Shown: positions 51,713 to 61,708 of the stretch, in pieces
How positions within the stretch are numbered: the first letter of the stretch is position 1
Layout: every line of letters starts with the position of its first letter
DNA from: Methylobacterium sp.
Lineage (GTDB): Bacteria; Pseudomonadota; Alphaproteobacteria; Rhizobiales; Beijerinckiaceae
Length of the DNA stretch: 64,000 nt
Assembly: GCA_020253445.1 (NCBI GenBank)
Contig: JADCBP010000006.1
Coordinates: forward strand, 124,001-188,000
Reading direction: 5' to 3'
Program-made: the position numbers and the translations under genes
Notes under the pieces: generated by a model
What the model was told of the DNA's origin: nothing
What the model saw: the letters and a program-made list of their open reading frames with translations, nothing else
The model's database searches: none

Positions 51713-51997
51713 ATGTCGCGTCGTTGCGAACTCACGGGCAAGGGTGCCCTGGTTGGCCACAAGGTCAGCCACTCCAACCGGAAGACGAAGCGCCGCTTCC
51801 TGCCGAACCTCGTCAACGTCACCCTGATGTCGGATGCGCTGAACCGTTCGGTGCGCCTTCGCATTTCAGCCAACGGCCTGCGCACCGTGGAGCATCGCGG
51901 CGGTCTTGATGCCTTCCTGCTCAAGGCGGGCGAGGCCGAACTGTCGCCGACCGCCCTCGGTCTCAAGCGCGAGATCACCAGGAAGCTGAACGGCTGA
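51713..51997 (+). CDS. rpmB: 50S ribosomal protein L28
   Basis: The 94-residue protein begins [21 protein letters not shown] and contains [12 protein letters not shown], the L28 signature, with the C-terminal extension usual in Alphaproteobacteria. It has its own promoter and terminator and is therefore monocistronic. Confidence 0.98.
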   Translation: MSRRCELTGKGALVGHKVSHSNRKTKRRFLPNLVNVTLMSDALNRSVRLRISANGLRTVEHRGGLDAFLLKAGEAELSPTALGLKREITRKLNG

Positions 51998-52021
51998 GGC
52001 CTGTTTCACGGGCGAAGGATC

Positions 52022-52046
52022 AGGGCGGCTCCGGCCGCCCTTTTTG
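52022..52046 (+). terminator. Rho-independent terminator of rpmB
   Basis: AGGGCGGC-TCCG-GCCGCCCT is an 8-bp GC-rich stem with a tetraloop, followed by TTTTG. It begins 25 bp past the stop codon. Confidence 0.95.
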
Positions 52047-52095
52047 TTGCCTGGAGCATTTTCCGATCCATTGGATACCGGTTGGTCGAAGAAAG

Positions 52096-52244
52096 TGCTT
52101 CTCTCTTTGCTTTATCGCATTTTCTTCACGCGAACCGGTTCGCACCCCCGCCTTCGCAGGGGCATGCTTCGCTTGAAAATGCTTCTCTCTTTGCTTTATC
52201 GCATTTTCGTGGCGCGAACCGGTGCCCACTTCGCTTGAAAATGC
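52096..52244. repeat. Two tandem copies of a Rhizobiales intergenic repeat
   Basis: A 29-bp segment is exactly repeated 84 bp apart (52096-52124 and 52180-52208). Each copy continues with CGCGAACCGGT and ends in TTCGCTTGAAAATGC (52168-52182 and 52230-52244). Copy 1 is longer because about 20 bp with its own dyad (CCCCCGCC...GGGG region, 52144-52163) interrupts it. Elements of this wording are common between genes in Rhizobiales. It lies between the rpmB terminator and the end of the phytase-like gene. Confidence 0.85.
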
Positions 52245-52245
52245 T

Positions 52246-53283
52246 CTATTCGCGATAGGCGAAGCGCAGCGCGATGTTGCGCTGCAGGATCGAGAAATTA
52301 TTGTCGGACATCAGCGTGAGGATCGCCCTGCCATCGCTGGCGCGGTGGATCATCAGCACCTCCATGTTGTCGATGTGATAGGCCATGTTGGCCTCGATCA
52401 GCGTTTCGCCGTCGAGCACGGCGCCAGGCACGATGCGCGCGAGCGGTATCCGGCGGATGCGGAACGCGACACCCCAAAAGGGCGAGAAACGCCGCTCGAG
52501 AATGAGCATGTCTCCACCCGGCAGGAAGTTCAGGTCCGTGATGTCGAAATCACCGCTGCGCTGGACAGAAAAGGCGCTGGATTGCGTTCCGCTGATGATC
52601 CAGCCGGGAATGCGCTCCGAAGGCTGTCCATCTGGCGCCCGCTCGGCGACCGCGATGAGAGAACCGGCATGGTGCGAACGGGAAGGGAGGGTGCCCAGAG
52701 CCTCGATGCCCTGGTTCACGCCCAGCCGCCGGATCTCGTCCGGCGTCGGCACGAGCGTTCCCCGCCCCTGCGGCCCGTTCGGGCCGATCTCGAACCGCAG
52801 GATCTGGTGCACGCGCTCCACGCTCACGAAAAGCCGGTTGCCGATCCGCGTCATGCCTTCCGTGTCGAAGGAGCGCGTGCGCTTCATCCTGCGCCCGTCC
52901 GGCGCCATCATCGGTGCCAGGCGGACATTCTCGATCCCCAGAAGGCGCTCGGCGGAATCCGAGACGAAGCGACCGGCGATCCAGTGAGCCTGATCGGAAG
53001 CCGCGATGAAGCCCTTGCCATCCGGATCGATCACGCCGGAGGAAATGCCTCCGAATTCACGGAGATCCCCCTGCAATTCGAGGCCACCCAGAAAGACAAG
53101 CGGGCCGAATTCGCGCCGCTCCGGCTCCGACACCGAAAAGCCGGAGAGGGAATGTGCCGTGACCCGCGTGGGTTGCCACGCGAAGCTTTCCGCCCCTTCC
53201 GCCCGCTGGGCCAAGGCAGCGCGCGGAAACACCGCCAGGGCCGGCAGGGTGGCCAGCAGGCCACGGCGCGAGAGCTTCGGCAT
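52246..53283 (-). CDS. Esterase-like activity of phytase family protein
   Basis: The 345-residue protein has a probable Tat signal (SRRGLLATLPALAVFPRAALA) and a beta-propeller-like phytase-like domain with GFSV, FGGISSGVIDPDGKGFIAASD, DTEGMTRIGNRLFVSVER and NQGIEALGTLP. The family is annotated from phytase-like domains; phosphatase or esterase activity is assumed rather than shown. Its stop is next to the end of tandem repeats; its start abuts the cobT stop (share base 53283). Confidence 0.87.
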   Translation of the reverse strand: MPKLSRRGLLATLPALAVFPRAALAQRAEGAESFAWQPTRVTAHSLSGFSVSEPERREFGPLVFLGGLELQGDLREFGGISSGVIDPDGKGFIAASDQAHWIAGRFVSDSAERLLGIENVRLAPMMAPDGRRMKRTRSFDTEGMTRIGNRLFVSVERVHQILRFEIGPNGPQGRGTLVPTPDEIRRLGVNQGIEALGTLPSRSHHAGSLIAVAERAPDGQPSERIPGWIISGTQSSAFSVQRSGDFDITDLNFLPGGDMLILERRFSPFWGVAFRIRRIPLARIVPGAVLDGETLIEANMAYHIDNMEVLMIHRASDGRAILTLMSDNNFSILQRNIALRFAYRE

Positions 53284-55190
53284 CAGGCCGCGCGCCGGCC
53301 GCCGCCGCCCGCATCCTCGCTGAAAAGTTCGGCGAGCTTCTCGGTCATCACGCCGCCCAGTTCCTCCGCATCGACGATGGTTACCGCACGCCGATAATAG
53401 CGCGTGACATCATGCCCGATGCCGATGGCGATGAGTTCCACCGGCGAGCGGGTCTCGATCGCCTCGATGACCTGCCGGAGGTGCCGTTCGAGGTAATTGC
53501 CGGAATTGACCGAGAGCGTGGTGTCATCCACCGGCGCGCCATCGGAGATCATCATCAGGATCTTGCGCTGCTCGGGCCGCGCAAGCAGGCGGTTATGCGC
53601 CCAATCGAGCGCCTCCCCGTCGATATTCTCCTTCAGCAGCCCCTCGCGCATCATCAGGCCGAGATTGCGCCGCGCGCGCCGCCACGGAGCGTCCGCGCTC
53701 TTGTAGATGACATGGCGCAGATCGTTGAGACGTCCGGGATTGGCCGGCTTTCCGGCCTGAAGCCAGGCCTCGCGGCTCTGGCCCCCCTTCCATGCCTTGG
53801 TGGTGAAGCCGAGAATCTCGACCTTCACGCCGCAGCGCTCAAGCGTGCGCGCGAGAATATCGGCGCAGGTGGCCGCGACCGTGATGGGCCGGCCACGCAT
53901 CGAGCCGGAATTGTCGATCAGCAGCGTGACCACGGTATCGCGGAAATTCGTGTCCTTCTCGCGCTTGAAGGAGAGCGGCGCGAAGGTGCCGCGCATGTCA
54001 TCGATGATGACGCGCGTGAGGCGCGCAGGATCGAGCGTGCCTTCCTCCAGGTCGAATTCCCAGGCGCGGCTCTGCTGGGCCAGCAGCTTGCGCTGGAGGC
54101 GGTTGGCGAGCCGCGAGACCACGCCCTGGAGCGAGGAGAGCTGCTTGTCGAGATAGGCGCGCAACCGCTCGAGTTCCTCGGCGTCGCAGAGTTCCTCGGC
54201 TTCGATGGTCTCATCGAATTTGTTCGTGAAGGCCTTGTACTCGCTTGCCGCACGGCTGTTATCCGGCTTCTGCGGCTGGCGGGCGGCCTCGGCCGGCTCT
54301 TCCGCATCCACCATCTCGCTTTCATCAGGGTATTCGCCCGGCGGAGCATCGGCGGCTTCCTGCGCACCTTCCGCGCTTTCCTCGGAAAGCGCTTCGGTTT
54401 CCTGCATGTCGAAACCGTCCTGCTCCTCGGCCTCGCCGCTTTCTCCCTCCTGCGGCTCCTGCTCGCCGGCATCGTCCTGATCGTCGGATTGCTGATCCTC
54501 GTCGTCCGAGCCGAGCGGATCGCCTTCCTCAAGGCCCATCTGCACGAGCATCTGGTGCACGAGCTTCGAGAAGGCCTGCTGGTCCTGCACCTGCCCGGCG
54601 AGCTGGTCGAGTGTGGTGCCCGCCTTCTCCTCGATCCGCTCTCGCCAGAGATTGGTGAGCCTCTCGGCGGAGGGCGGCGGGGCGAGGCCGGTGAGCCGCT
54701 CGCGCACGAGCATCGCCATGGCGTCCTCGATCGGGGCATCGCCGATCTCCGAGACAGCCGCGAGATTGGCGCGGGCGTAACGATCTTCCAGCATCGCGCC
54801 GATATTGGTGCCCACCCCCATCATGCGCCGGGCGCCGATGGCATCGCAGCGCGCCTGCTCCACCGCATCAAACACCTTGCGTGCTTCCGGAGGCTCTGGC
54901 GCCACCTTCCGGTGCAGCTTCTGATCATGCAGAGCGAGTTTCAGCGCGAAGCTGTCCGCATGGCCGCGCAGGATGGCGACATCCTTCGCGGAAGGCTTGC
55001 GCGGCGGCTCCGGCAGGCGGGCACGGGCCATCTCGCCGGCATCAATCAGCGAGGGGCGATCCGCCGCGAACTGCACCTCCACCTCCTCCTTGCCCGCCAT
55101 GGCGCGCAGGGCCGAGGAGACCGCCTTCTTGAGCGGTTCCGTGGGGGAGTTCTCGGGCTGGCCCGGCTTGCGGTTGGAAATGAGGGTCAT
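53283..55190 (-). CDS. cobT: Aerobic cobaltochelatase subunit CobT
   Basis: The 635-residue protein has an N-terminal helical part, a strongly acidic middle (about 210-330, rich in D, E and Q), and a C-terminal von Willebrand A domain with the metal-site motif [10 protein letters not shown] and a TCAD helix. With CobS (AAA+) it forms the chaperone complex that, with CobN, inserts cobalt into hydrogenobyrinate diamide. CobN is not in the window. ATG at 55190 is chosen as it overlaps the GNAT gene by 4 nt; 34 more codons are open upstream. Confidence 0.96.
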   Translation of the reverse strand: MTLISNRKPGQPENSPTEPLKKAVSSALRAMAGKEEVEVQFAADRPSLIDAGEMARARLPEPPRKPSAKDVAILRGHADSFALKLALHDQKLHRKVAPEPPEARKVFDAVEQARCDAIGARRMMGVGTNIGAMLEDRYARANLAAVSEIGDAPIEDAMAMLVRERLTGLAPPPSAERLTNLWRERIEEKAGTTLDQLAGQVQDQQAFSKLVHQMLVQMGLEEGDPLGSDDEDQQSDDQDDAGEQEPQEGESGEAEEQDGFDMQETEALSEESAEGAQEAADAPPGEYPDESEMVDAEEPAEAARQPQKPDNSRAASEYKAFTNKFDETIEAEELCDAEELERLRAYLDKQLSSLQGVVSRLANRLQRKLLAQQSRAWEFDLEEGTLDPARLTRVIIDDMRGTFAPLSFKREKDTNFRDTVVTLLIDNSGSMRGRPITVAATCADILARTLERCGVKVEILGFTTKAWKGGQSREAWLQAGKPANPGRLNDLRHVIYKSADAPWRRARRNLGLMMREGLLKENIDGEALDWAHNRLLARPEQRKILMMISDGAPVDDTTLSVNSGNYLERHLRQVIEAIETRSPVELIAIGIGHDVTRYYRRAVTIVDAEELGGVMTEKLAELFSEDAGGGGRRAA

Positions 55191-55609
55191 AATGTCTTGC
55201 TCAGCCAGTAGCAGGCATGCCCTTCGGGATAAGGCGAAATCTCCCCGAAAACCCGGTAGCCGCGCTTCTCGTAGAACGGGCGCGCCTGCCATGAATAGGT
55301 GGTGAGGTGCACGCCACGCGCTCCGAGCGAGCAGGCATGCCCCTCAAGCTCATCCATGACCCGCGATCCGATATCGCGGCCGCGCAGGTCATCTCTCACC
55401 CAGAAGAGATCGACATAGACCCAGCCGTGCCAGTAACGGCCCACGGCCCCGCCGACGATCACATCCCCGTCACGCACGCTGATCGAGACCGGCTGCCGGC
55501 CGCCATCTCCGCCCATTGCGGCGGTGTTGAAGGCGACGAGGCCGTCGAGCACCGCCTTGTGGACTTCTTCATGCCGGGTGTCGACTGCAACCGTGACCAA
55601 GGGCTGCAC
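55187..55609 (-). CDS. GNAT family N-acetyltransferase
   Basis: A 140-residue acetyltransferase with [18 protein letters not shown] as strand 4 leading into motif [18 protein letters not shown] and the C-terminal [14 protein letters not shown]. It lies between cobS and cobT, an arrangement common in Rhizobiales, but a link to cobalamin is not established. Substrate unknown. Confidence 0.88.
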   Translation of the reverse strand: MQPLVTVAVDTRHEEVHKAVLDGLVAFNTAAMGGDGGRQPVSISVRDGDVIVGGAVGRYWHGWVYVDLFWVRDDLRGRDIGSRVMDELEGHACSLGARGVHLTTYSWQARPFYEKRGYRVFGEISPYPEGHACYWLSKTL

Positions 55610-55610
55610 C

Positions 55611-56618
55611 TCAGCTCAGCGCGACATTCACCGCGCTTTCCTTCAGTTCCACGCCGAAGGAGCGCTGGTAGAATTCCGCCACCAATTGGCGCTCCAGCTC
55701 GTCGCATTTGTTGAGGAAGGTGAGGCGGAAGGCCATGCCGAGATCGCCGAAGATCGCTGCGTTCTCTGCCCAGGTGATCACCGTGCGGGGCGACATGACG
55801 GTGGAGAGTTCGCCATTCATGAAGGCCTGGCGGGTGAGATCCGCCACGCGCACCATGCGGTTCACGATCTCGCGCCCTTCCTTGTTCTGGTAATGCTTCG
55901 CCTTGGAGAGGACGATATCCACCTCCTTGTCATGGGCGAGGTAGTTCAGCACCGTCACGATGGACCAGCGGTCCATCTGCGCCTGGTTGATCTGCTGCGT
56001 GCCGTGATAGAGGCCGGAGGTATCCCCCAGGCCCACCGTGTTGGCGGTCGCGAACAGCCGGAAGGCCTTGTGCGGGCGGATGACGCGGGATTGATCGAGC
56101 AGCGTGAGACGGCCCGAGGATTCCAGCACGCGCTGGATCACGAACATCACGTCCGGGCGTCCCGCATCATACTCGTCAAAGACGAGCGCGATGTTGCGCT
56201 GGTAGGCCCAGGGCAGGATGCCGTCCCTGAACTCGGTGATCTGCTTGCCTTCCTTGAGCACGATCGCATCCTTGCCGACAAGATCGATGCGGCTCACATG
56301 GCTGTCGAGATTCACGCGGATGCAGGGCCAGTTGAGGCGCGCCGCCACCTGCTCGATATGCGTCGATTTGCCCGTGCCGTGATAGCCGGTGACCATCACG
56401 CGGCGATTGAAGGCAAAGCCCGCGAGGATCGCGAGCGTGGTGTCGCGGTCGAACAGGTAATCGGGGTCGATCTCCGGCACGTGCTCGGAGGTCTTGGAAT
56501 AGGCTGGAACCTGCATCTCGGTATCGATGCCGAACAGCGCCTTGGCGCTGACCTTGGTATCCGGCTCGGCAGGGATCGCATCCGCCGGGTTCGCGCTCGC
56601 AAGGGCCGTCACAGACAT
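55611..56618 (-). CDS. cobS: Aerobic cobaltochelatase subunit CobS
   Basis: The 335-residue AAA+ protein begins with a short N-terminal part including [16 protein letters not shown], then Walker [15 protein letters not shown], Walker [11 protein letters not shown], and sensor [13 protein letters not shown]. CobS is the ATPase of the late cobalt-insertion complex. It is followed after 1 bp by the GNAT gene and then cobT. Confidence 0.97.
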   Translation of the reverse strand: MSVTALASANPADAIPAEPDTKVSAKALFGIDTEMQVPAYSKTSEHVPEIDPDYLFDRDTTLAILAGFAFNRRVMVTGYHGTGKSTHIEQVAARLNWPCIRVNLDSHVSRIDLVGKDAIVLKEGKQITEFRDGILPWAYQRNIALVFDEYDAGRPDVMFVIQRVLESSGRLTLLDQSRVIRPHKAFRLFATANTVGLGDTSGLYHGTQQINQAQMDRWSIVTVLNYLAHDKEVDIVLSKAKHYQNKEGREIVNRMVRVADLTRQAFMNGELSTVMSPRTVITWAENAAIFGDLGMAFRLTFLNKCDELERQLVAEFYQRSFGVELKESAVNVALS

Positions 56619-56678
56619 TCATCACCTCCGGCTACCCCGATGGATTCGCCGTGTTCGTGGAAACGTTAGAATCAGCCT

Positions 56679-57284
56679 TCAGGCGAGGCCGACTGACTTC
56701 AAGTAATTATAGGCGTCGATGATGGCGCGCAATTTGTCCTCGCGCGACCTGTCCCCCTCATTAAGGTCGGGATGGAGGCGCTTGGCCATTTCCTTGAAGC
56801 GTCGTCGCACCAACGCCTTGTCGGCGGTTTCGTCAAGCCCCAACAATTCCAGAGCCTTCATCGCGGCCTTGCCGACGCGCACCCGTTTGCTTTCGGCCGC
56901 GGCTTCCTGGCGCATCCGGCGCAATCTCTCGATGCGCTCGCGCAGAAGCGCGGCGGAATCGATCTTCGAGGCCGCGCCGGGATCGGGAGCACCATTCACG
57001 CCGCTCTGCCAGGTCGGGCGATGGCCGGTCAGCGCGTCCTTCATGTAGGCCTGAACGGCGGCATCGGACATGCCGTTGAAATAATTGTAGGTCTGATTGT
57101 ATTCGCGCACATGGTCGAGGCAGAAGAACAGGTACTGCCCCTCGTAGTCCCGGCCCCGCGGCGCGCGATACTCGCCCTTTCGCGCACAAGCCGGATGCTG
57201 GCATTGCAACGCATCCTCCGGCCGGGCTTCCTCTGCCACAGGCCGGGTTCGAACCTTGTCGAAAAGGGGCGAGTTGAGATTCAT
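56679..57284 (-). CDS. J domain-containing protein
   Basis: The 201-residue protein has an N-terminal part with two cysteines spaced CQHPAC and a YLFFCLDHVREYNQTYNYF segment, a helical middle and a C-terminal J domain (about 135-201) with KEMAKRLHPDLNEGD, containing the HPD tripeptide. It should stimulate a DnaK partner. It sits upstream of cobS as in many Rhizobiales. Confidence 0.92.
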   Translation of the reverse strand: MNLNSPLFDKVRTRPVAEEARPEDALQCQHPACARKGEYRAPRGRDYEGQYLFFCLDHVREYNQTYNYFNGMSDAAVQAYMKDALTGHRPTWQSGVNGAPDPGAASKIDSAALLRERIERLRRMRQEAAAESKRVRVGKAAMKALELLGLDETADKALVRRRFKEMAKRLHPDLNEGDRSREDKLRAIIDAYNYLKSVGLA

Positions 57285-57895
57285 GAACCTCCATCAATAC
57301 GAGCAACCCACCCCCTCCGGCAAGCCAACGTTGCGAGCGTGAGTGTCTTGGCGGCAAGTGCCGGTGACGCCTCCTTTGGGTGGCGTAGCTTTTGGTCACC
57401 ACTGCTCTTGCTCGGCTTTGGCCCGGGCGGTTTCGTCAGGCCGGCACCTCCGACAGGTTCACTCGCGGATTGTCGCTCATCGGCGCGATGATTTCCGGCG
57501 TCATGGATCGGGCGCTCCGGTCGGCGCGCCCTGGGGCGTTACCGTCCCGAAGCGGCTTCAGCAGAACCGCAGCGGATGTCGCTGCCGCCGATTGGCAGCA
57601 GGCCCCCGATATTCCCTAATCGAGCGTGGTTGGCGGATTTCTGGCATCCCTGCCTGAAGGATGATCTGCGGACCGGCCTTCAGGGACCGGGAGAGGCGGG
57701 CGCCGCTCGTTTTCGCCCAACGCTTTCGCAATGGTGCGTGCTCGACCCGGATTGCGGAAGGCTTCATAAGACCAACCCGCGACTCCGACCGAACAGGATC
57801 ATCGAATGTGACCGCGACGATGATTTCCCGCCGGTTGGGGCGTCCACGAAGTCGCAATCATCATCATCGTCACCATGAATGAGGGGGCGGGCTCC
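57285..57895. other. Gene-poor 610-bp region
   Basis: No open frame here has recognisable protein content. It must hold the promoters of the J-domain gene and the GMC oxidoreductase gene. A possible folded element lies at 57363-57400 (GGTGAC...GTCACC outer stem with ACGCC/GGCGT inside). BolA, often found beside this J protein in the order, is absent. I see no transposase or tRNA remains. Confidence 0.35.
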
Positions 57896-59521
57896 ATGTC
57901 GTCGGCAGTCATGCAACTGGATGGCACATATGATTATATCGTGGTGGGTGCAGGCTCAGCGGGCTGTGTCGTTGCGAACCGCTTGTCAGCAGACCCGAAT
58001 GTGCGGGTTCTCGTGCTCGAGGCAGGCGGACAGGATAACTGGATCTGGTTTCACATTCCCGTGGGCTATCTCTTTGCTATCGGCAACCCGCGCTCGGACT
58101 GGATGTTCGAGACCGAAAGCGAGCCCGGCCTCAATGGTCGCTCGCTCCGATATCCGCGCGGCAAGGTGATTGGCGGGTCTTCAGCCATCAATGCCATGAT
58201 TTCGATGCGCGGGCAGTCTGCCGATTATGACGGCTGGCGCGACTGCGGACTTACCGGTTGGGGCTGGAATGATGTCCTCCCGATCTTCCGGCAACTGGAT
58301 GATCATTTCCTCGGCGAAACGCCGCATCATGGCGTGGGTGGCGAATGGCGCGTTGAAGCGCCTCGTCTGTCCTGGGAGGTTCTGGATGCGGTCTCGCGGG
58401 CGGCAATTGAAATGGGCATCCCGGCAACGCCTGATTTCAACACCGGCGACAACACGGGTGTCGGCTATTTCCATGTCAACCAGAAACGCGGCCTCCGTTG
58501 GTCGGCGGCGCGTGGCTTCCTGAAGCCGGCGCTGAAACGCCCGAACCTGAGGCTGCTCACTGGCGTATTGGTCGAGCGCATCCTCATGGAGGGGAAGCGC
58601 GCGGTCGGCGTCCGGTTTCGTGACCGCGAAAGGATATTCGAAGCGCGCGCCTCGCGCGAGGTCATCCTGTCTGCCGGCGCGATCGGCTCGCCGCATTTGC
58701 TGCAGCTCTCCGGCATCGGACCCGCCGCCGAACTGGCTGCATTGGGCATCATGCCGGCGCTCGATGCGCCCGGCATCGGCCGCAATCTCCAGGACCATCT
58801 CCAGCAGCGGGCCATCTATCGCGTCGATGGTGTCAGGACCTTGAACGAGACCTATCACTCCTGGCTCGGAAAGTTGGGCATCGGACTCGATTTCGCCCTC
58901 CGCCGACGCGGCCCGATGACAATGGCGCCCTCGCAACTTGGCATTTTCACCTCGTCCTCGCCGGATATCGCGCGCCCAAACCTGCAATTCCATGTCCAGC
59001 CGCTCAGTCTCGACAAGTTCGGCGATCCGCTGCACCGGTTTCCCGCCATCACCGTGAGCGCCTGCAATCTCCGCCCGACCTCGCGCGGGGAGGTGCGCCT
59101 CCGGTCGCCGGACCCCGCCGCCAAACCGATCATCGCACCGGCCTATCTTTCGACCGAGGATGACAGGCAGGTCGCCGCCGATGCGATCCGCGTGACGCGC
59201 CGGCTGATGGGCCAGCCCGCGCTCGCGCGCTACAATCCCCGCGAGCATGTGCCGGGCCCTTCCGTTGGCGACGCGCCCGACGAGCTCGCCAAGGCAGCCG
59301 GAGACATCGGAACGACCATCTTCCACCCGGTGGGCACGGCAAAAATGGGGTTGCCGTCCGATCCCATGGCGGTGGTCGACCATCGGCTCAAGGTCATCGG
59401 CCTTGATGGATTGCGTGTCATCGATGCTTCGGTGATGCCCACCATCACCTCCGGCAACACCAACACCCCGACAATCATGATCGGGCACAAGGGCGCGGAA
59501 ATGGTGATCCGGAATTCCTGA
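57896..59521 (+). CDS. GMC family oxidoreductase (choline/alcohol dehydrogenase-like)
   Basis: The 541-residue flavoenzyme begins with the FAD motif YIVVGAGSAGCVVANRLS, then LRYPRGKVIGGSSAINAM (GMC signature 1), AGAIGSPHLLQLSGIGP (signature 2) and the C-terminal catalytic stretch HPVGTAKMG with NTNTPTIMIGHKGA. Members oxidise choline, alcohols or sugar alcohols, passing electrons to quinone. The ATG at 57896 has GAGGGGG 8 nt upstream; 57875 is in frame but without a ribosome site. Placed next to a LysR regulator and TRAP transporter, it may act on the imported substrate. Confidence 0.93.
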   Translation: MSSAVMQLDGTYDYIVVGAGSAGCVVANRLSADPNVRVLVLEAGGQDNWIWFHIPVGYLFAIGNPRSDWMFETESEPGLNGRSLRYPRGKVIGGSSAINAMISMRGQSADYDGWRDCGLTGWGWNDVLPIFRQLDDHFLGETPHHGVGGEWRVEAPRLSWEVLDAVSRAAIEMGIPATPDFNTGDNTGVGYFHVNQKRGLRWSAARGFLKPALKRPNLRLLTGVLVERILMEGKRAVGVRFRDRERIFEARASREVILSAGAIGSPHLLQLSGIGPAAELAALGIMPALDAPGIGRNLQDHLQQRAIYRVDGVRTLNETYHSWLGKLGIGLDFALRRRGPMTMAPSQLGIFTSSSPDIARPNLQFHVQPLSLDKFGDPLHRFPAITVSACNLRPTSRGEVRLRSPDPAAKPIIAPAYLSTEDDRQVAADAIRVTRRLMGQPALARYNPREHVPGPSVGDAPDELAKAAGDIGTTIFHPVGTAKMGLPSDPMAVVDHRLKVIGLDGLRVIDASVMPTITSGNTNTPTIMIGHKGAEMVIRNS

Positions 59522-59535
59522 TGCACAAAGCCGGG

Positions 59536-60459
59536 TCAGGAAACGGAAGGCCGTGTTGCGGGAAGCAGTTGCGGACGCGCTTCGTGAACCCATCCGAGCA
59601 TCTCGTCGATGACGGTCCGAATGCGGAGCAGATGTGCCAGGCCATTGCTGAAGCTGAGGTAATAGGATCGGACGATCCTGATTCCGGGGGCAACGCGCAC
59701 GAGGCTTTCTTCCTGCGCGGCCATGTAGTCCGGCAGGACCGCGACGCCATGGCCCGCGAGCGTCATCATGTACTGGGCGACGATGTTGGTGCTGGTCAGC
59801 CGCGGTTGCAGATGCTCGGAAATCTCGTTCAGATAATCGAGTTCCTGGACGTACAGGAGATCCTTGATATAGCCGATGAAAGGGACACGCTGCAGGTCGT
59901 CGACCGACTCGATTGCGCCGTGCCGATCAAGGAAGGCCTTCGACGCATAGACGCTGAGCGAATAGTCGGTGAGCTTCCGGCAGGTCAGGTGCCCCTGCGA
60001 GGGGAGCGTGAAGCCGATGGCGATGTCCGCCTCGCGCTTGGAGGGATTGAGGACCTGCGGCATCGCGACAAGTTCGATATCGAGATCGGGATAGCGTGTC
60101 GAAAAGGCCCCCAAACGGCTGGCCAGAAAGAACATTCCCAGCCCATCCGGGGCTCCGATCCGGACGCTGCCGGACAAGCGAACATCGGCGCCGGAGACCG
60201 CGCTTGCAGCGACCAGCCAGCGTGACTCGATGTCCTCGGCAAAGGGCAGCAGTTCCTGCCCTTTGCCGGTCAGCTGGAAGCCGGTGGGTGGCCGCTCGAA
60301 GAGCTTGGCCGCAAGCGCCTTCTCGAGCGCGGTGATCCGCCGCTCCACCGTCGAGTGGTTCACCCCCAGATGCTTCGCTGCCGCTGTAAGCCGCCCACTG
60401 CGCGCCACCGCGAGGAAATATCGCAGGTCATTCCAGTCACCGCCCTTGCCGCCGCTCAT
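59536..60459 (-). CDS. LysR family transcriptional regulator
   Basis: The 307-residue protein has the winged helix-turn-helix at the N-terminus (DLRYFLAVARSGRLTAAAKHL, HSTVERRITALEKAL) and a periplasmic-binding-like effector domain. It is divergent from the TRAP genes and converges with the GMC gene; the 165-bp space to dctP (60460-60624) should hold its operator, where TTGAC and GTCAA occur in inverted order but no T-N11-A dyad is convincing. The likely effector is the transported substrate. Confidence 0.94.
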   Translation of the reverse strand: MSGGKGGDWNDLRYFLAVARSGRLTAAAKHLGVNHSTVERRITALEKALAAKLFERPPTGFQLTGKGQELLPFAEDIESRWLVAASAVSGADVRLSGSVRIGAPDGLGMFFLASRLGAFSTRYPDLDIELVAMPQVLNPSKREADIAIGFTLPSQGHLTCRKLTDYSLSVYASKAFLDRHGAIESVDDLQRVPFIGYIKDLLYVQELDYLNEISEHLQPRLTSTNIVAQYMMTLAGHGVAVLPDYMAAQEESLVRVAPGIRIVRSYYLSFSNGLAHLLRIRTVIDEMLGWVHEARPQLLPATRPSVS

Positions 60460-60624
60460 TCTTGCGCAACCACTTCGCGATTTGACTAAGTTCCCACGCG
60501 TAAAGCGTCCGTGCAGAATTATCTTTGTCAAGGTCGGTGCAAGAACCCGCAATCTGGAAATGGCCCGATCGACCAAGAGAACCACAGCGCCCTTCGGCGT
60601 TGAACGGAACAAGGGGAGAATTGG

Positions 60625-61695
60625 ATGTCTGCTTGGAAAAAGAGGGCGATTGCGGTCGCGTTCGGCGGCGCACTGGCCGCATCAGCCGGATTGGCAAGGG
60701 CTCAGGAGATTGACACCGTTCGCTGGGGAATCCCCATGGCGTTCGGATCGAACTTGGTGGCGCTGGGCGACACCATGCCGTGGGTGAGCCAGCAACTTGA
60801 GCGGGTATCGAGCGGGCGCATCCGGCTGCAGGTCTTCGAACCGGGCAAGCTGATTCCAGCGCTCGCGGTGTTTGACTCCGTCAGCCAGGGCAAGGTCGAG
60901 GCGGGCTACAGCTGGATGGGCTACGAGATCGGCAAGGTGCCGGCCTCGGCCCTGTTTGGCGCCGTGCCATTCGGCATGGAGAGCCCGCAATTCGCAGCCT
61001 GGATGTACTATGGCGGCGGTGATCAGCTGCTGAAGGAGGTGTTCCGCCCCCACAAGGTCCATCCGATCTTCTGTGGCACGATCAGCCCCGAGGCTGCCGG
61101 GTGGTTCCGCAAGGAGATCAATACCGTCGCCGATCTTCAGGGATTGAAGTTCCGCGCCGCCGGTCTTGGCGGGCGCGTCTATCAGAAAGTGGGTGCCTCG
61201 GTGACGCTGATACCGGGGGGCGAGCTGTTCCAGGCGCTGGAAAAGGGCGTGCTGGATGGCACGGAGTTCTCTCTGCCGACGGTGGACGAACAGCTCGGCT
61301 TCCACAAGGTCGCCAAGTACTACTACCTGCCGGGATGGCATCAGCCGTCGACCAACCAGTTCCTGTATGTCAACCTCGACCAGTGGAACCGGCTGAAGCC
61401 TGCGACGCAGGCGATGATCGAGATGAGTTGCACGGCAGGTGTCGCCATGGCCCTGGCCAAGGCCGAGGCCCTGCAGGGCGCCATGCTCGAAAAATTCGAG
61501 AAGGATGGTGTCAACGCCCGCAAGGTCAGCCCTGAACTCCTGGCTGCCTTCAAGAAGGCGTCAGACGAGGTGCTGGCCGAGGAAGCCGCCAAGGACCCGA
61601 TGTTCAAGAAGGTCCTCGACAGCATGGTCGCCTTCCAGCGCCAGAACGCCAAATGGCATGAGTTCGGCTTCCTGCCGCGCGACTTCAAGCGTTGA
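60625..61695 (+). CDS. TRAP transporter substrate-binding protein DctP
   Basis: The 356-residue periplasmic protein has a signal peptide (about 1-26, ending GLARAQ) and the TRAP family's GLKFRAAGLGGRVYQKVGAS (the arginine binding the substrate carboxylate) and PGGELFQALEKGVLDGTE. It belongs to the TakP/DctP type taking up carboxylates such as keto acids. Substrate not fixed. AGGGGAGAATTG provides the ribosome site. Confidence 0.95.
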   Translation: MSAWKKRAIAVAFGGALAASAGLARAQEIDTVRWGIPMAFGSNLVALGDTMPWVSQQLERVSSGRIRLQVFEPGKLIPALAVFDSVSQGKVEAGYSWMGYEIGKVPASALFGAVPFGMESPQFAAWMYYGGGDQLLKEVFRPHKVHPIFCGTISPEAAGWFRKEINTVADLQGLKFRAAGLGGRVYQKVGASVTLIPGGELFQALEKGVLDGTEFSLPTVDEQLGFHKVAKYYYLPGWHQPSTNQFLYVNLDQWNRLKPATQAMIEMSCTAGVAMALAKAEALQGAMLEKFEKDGVNARKVSPELLAAFKKASDEVLAEEAAKDPMFKKVLDSMVAFQRQNAKWHEFGFLPRDFKR

Positions 61696-61708
61696 GGTGG
61701 GCGGGTCC

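Noticed and set aside
52020-52229. A 69-codon minus-strand frame with repeated ENAIKQREKHF
   Set aside because: It is the translation of the tandem intergenic repeat and part of the rpmB terminator, not a gene.
55611-57284. Cobalamin riboswitch upstream of cobS
   Set aside because: The 60 bp before cobS are too short and no B12-box-like sequence is visible there or before the J-domain gene.
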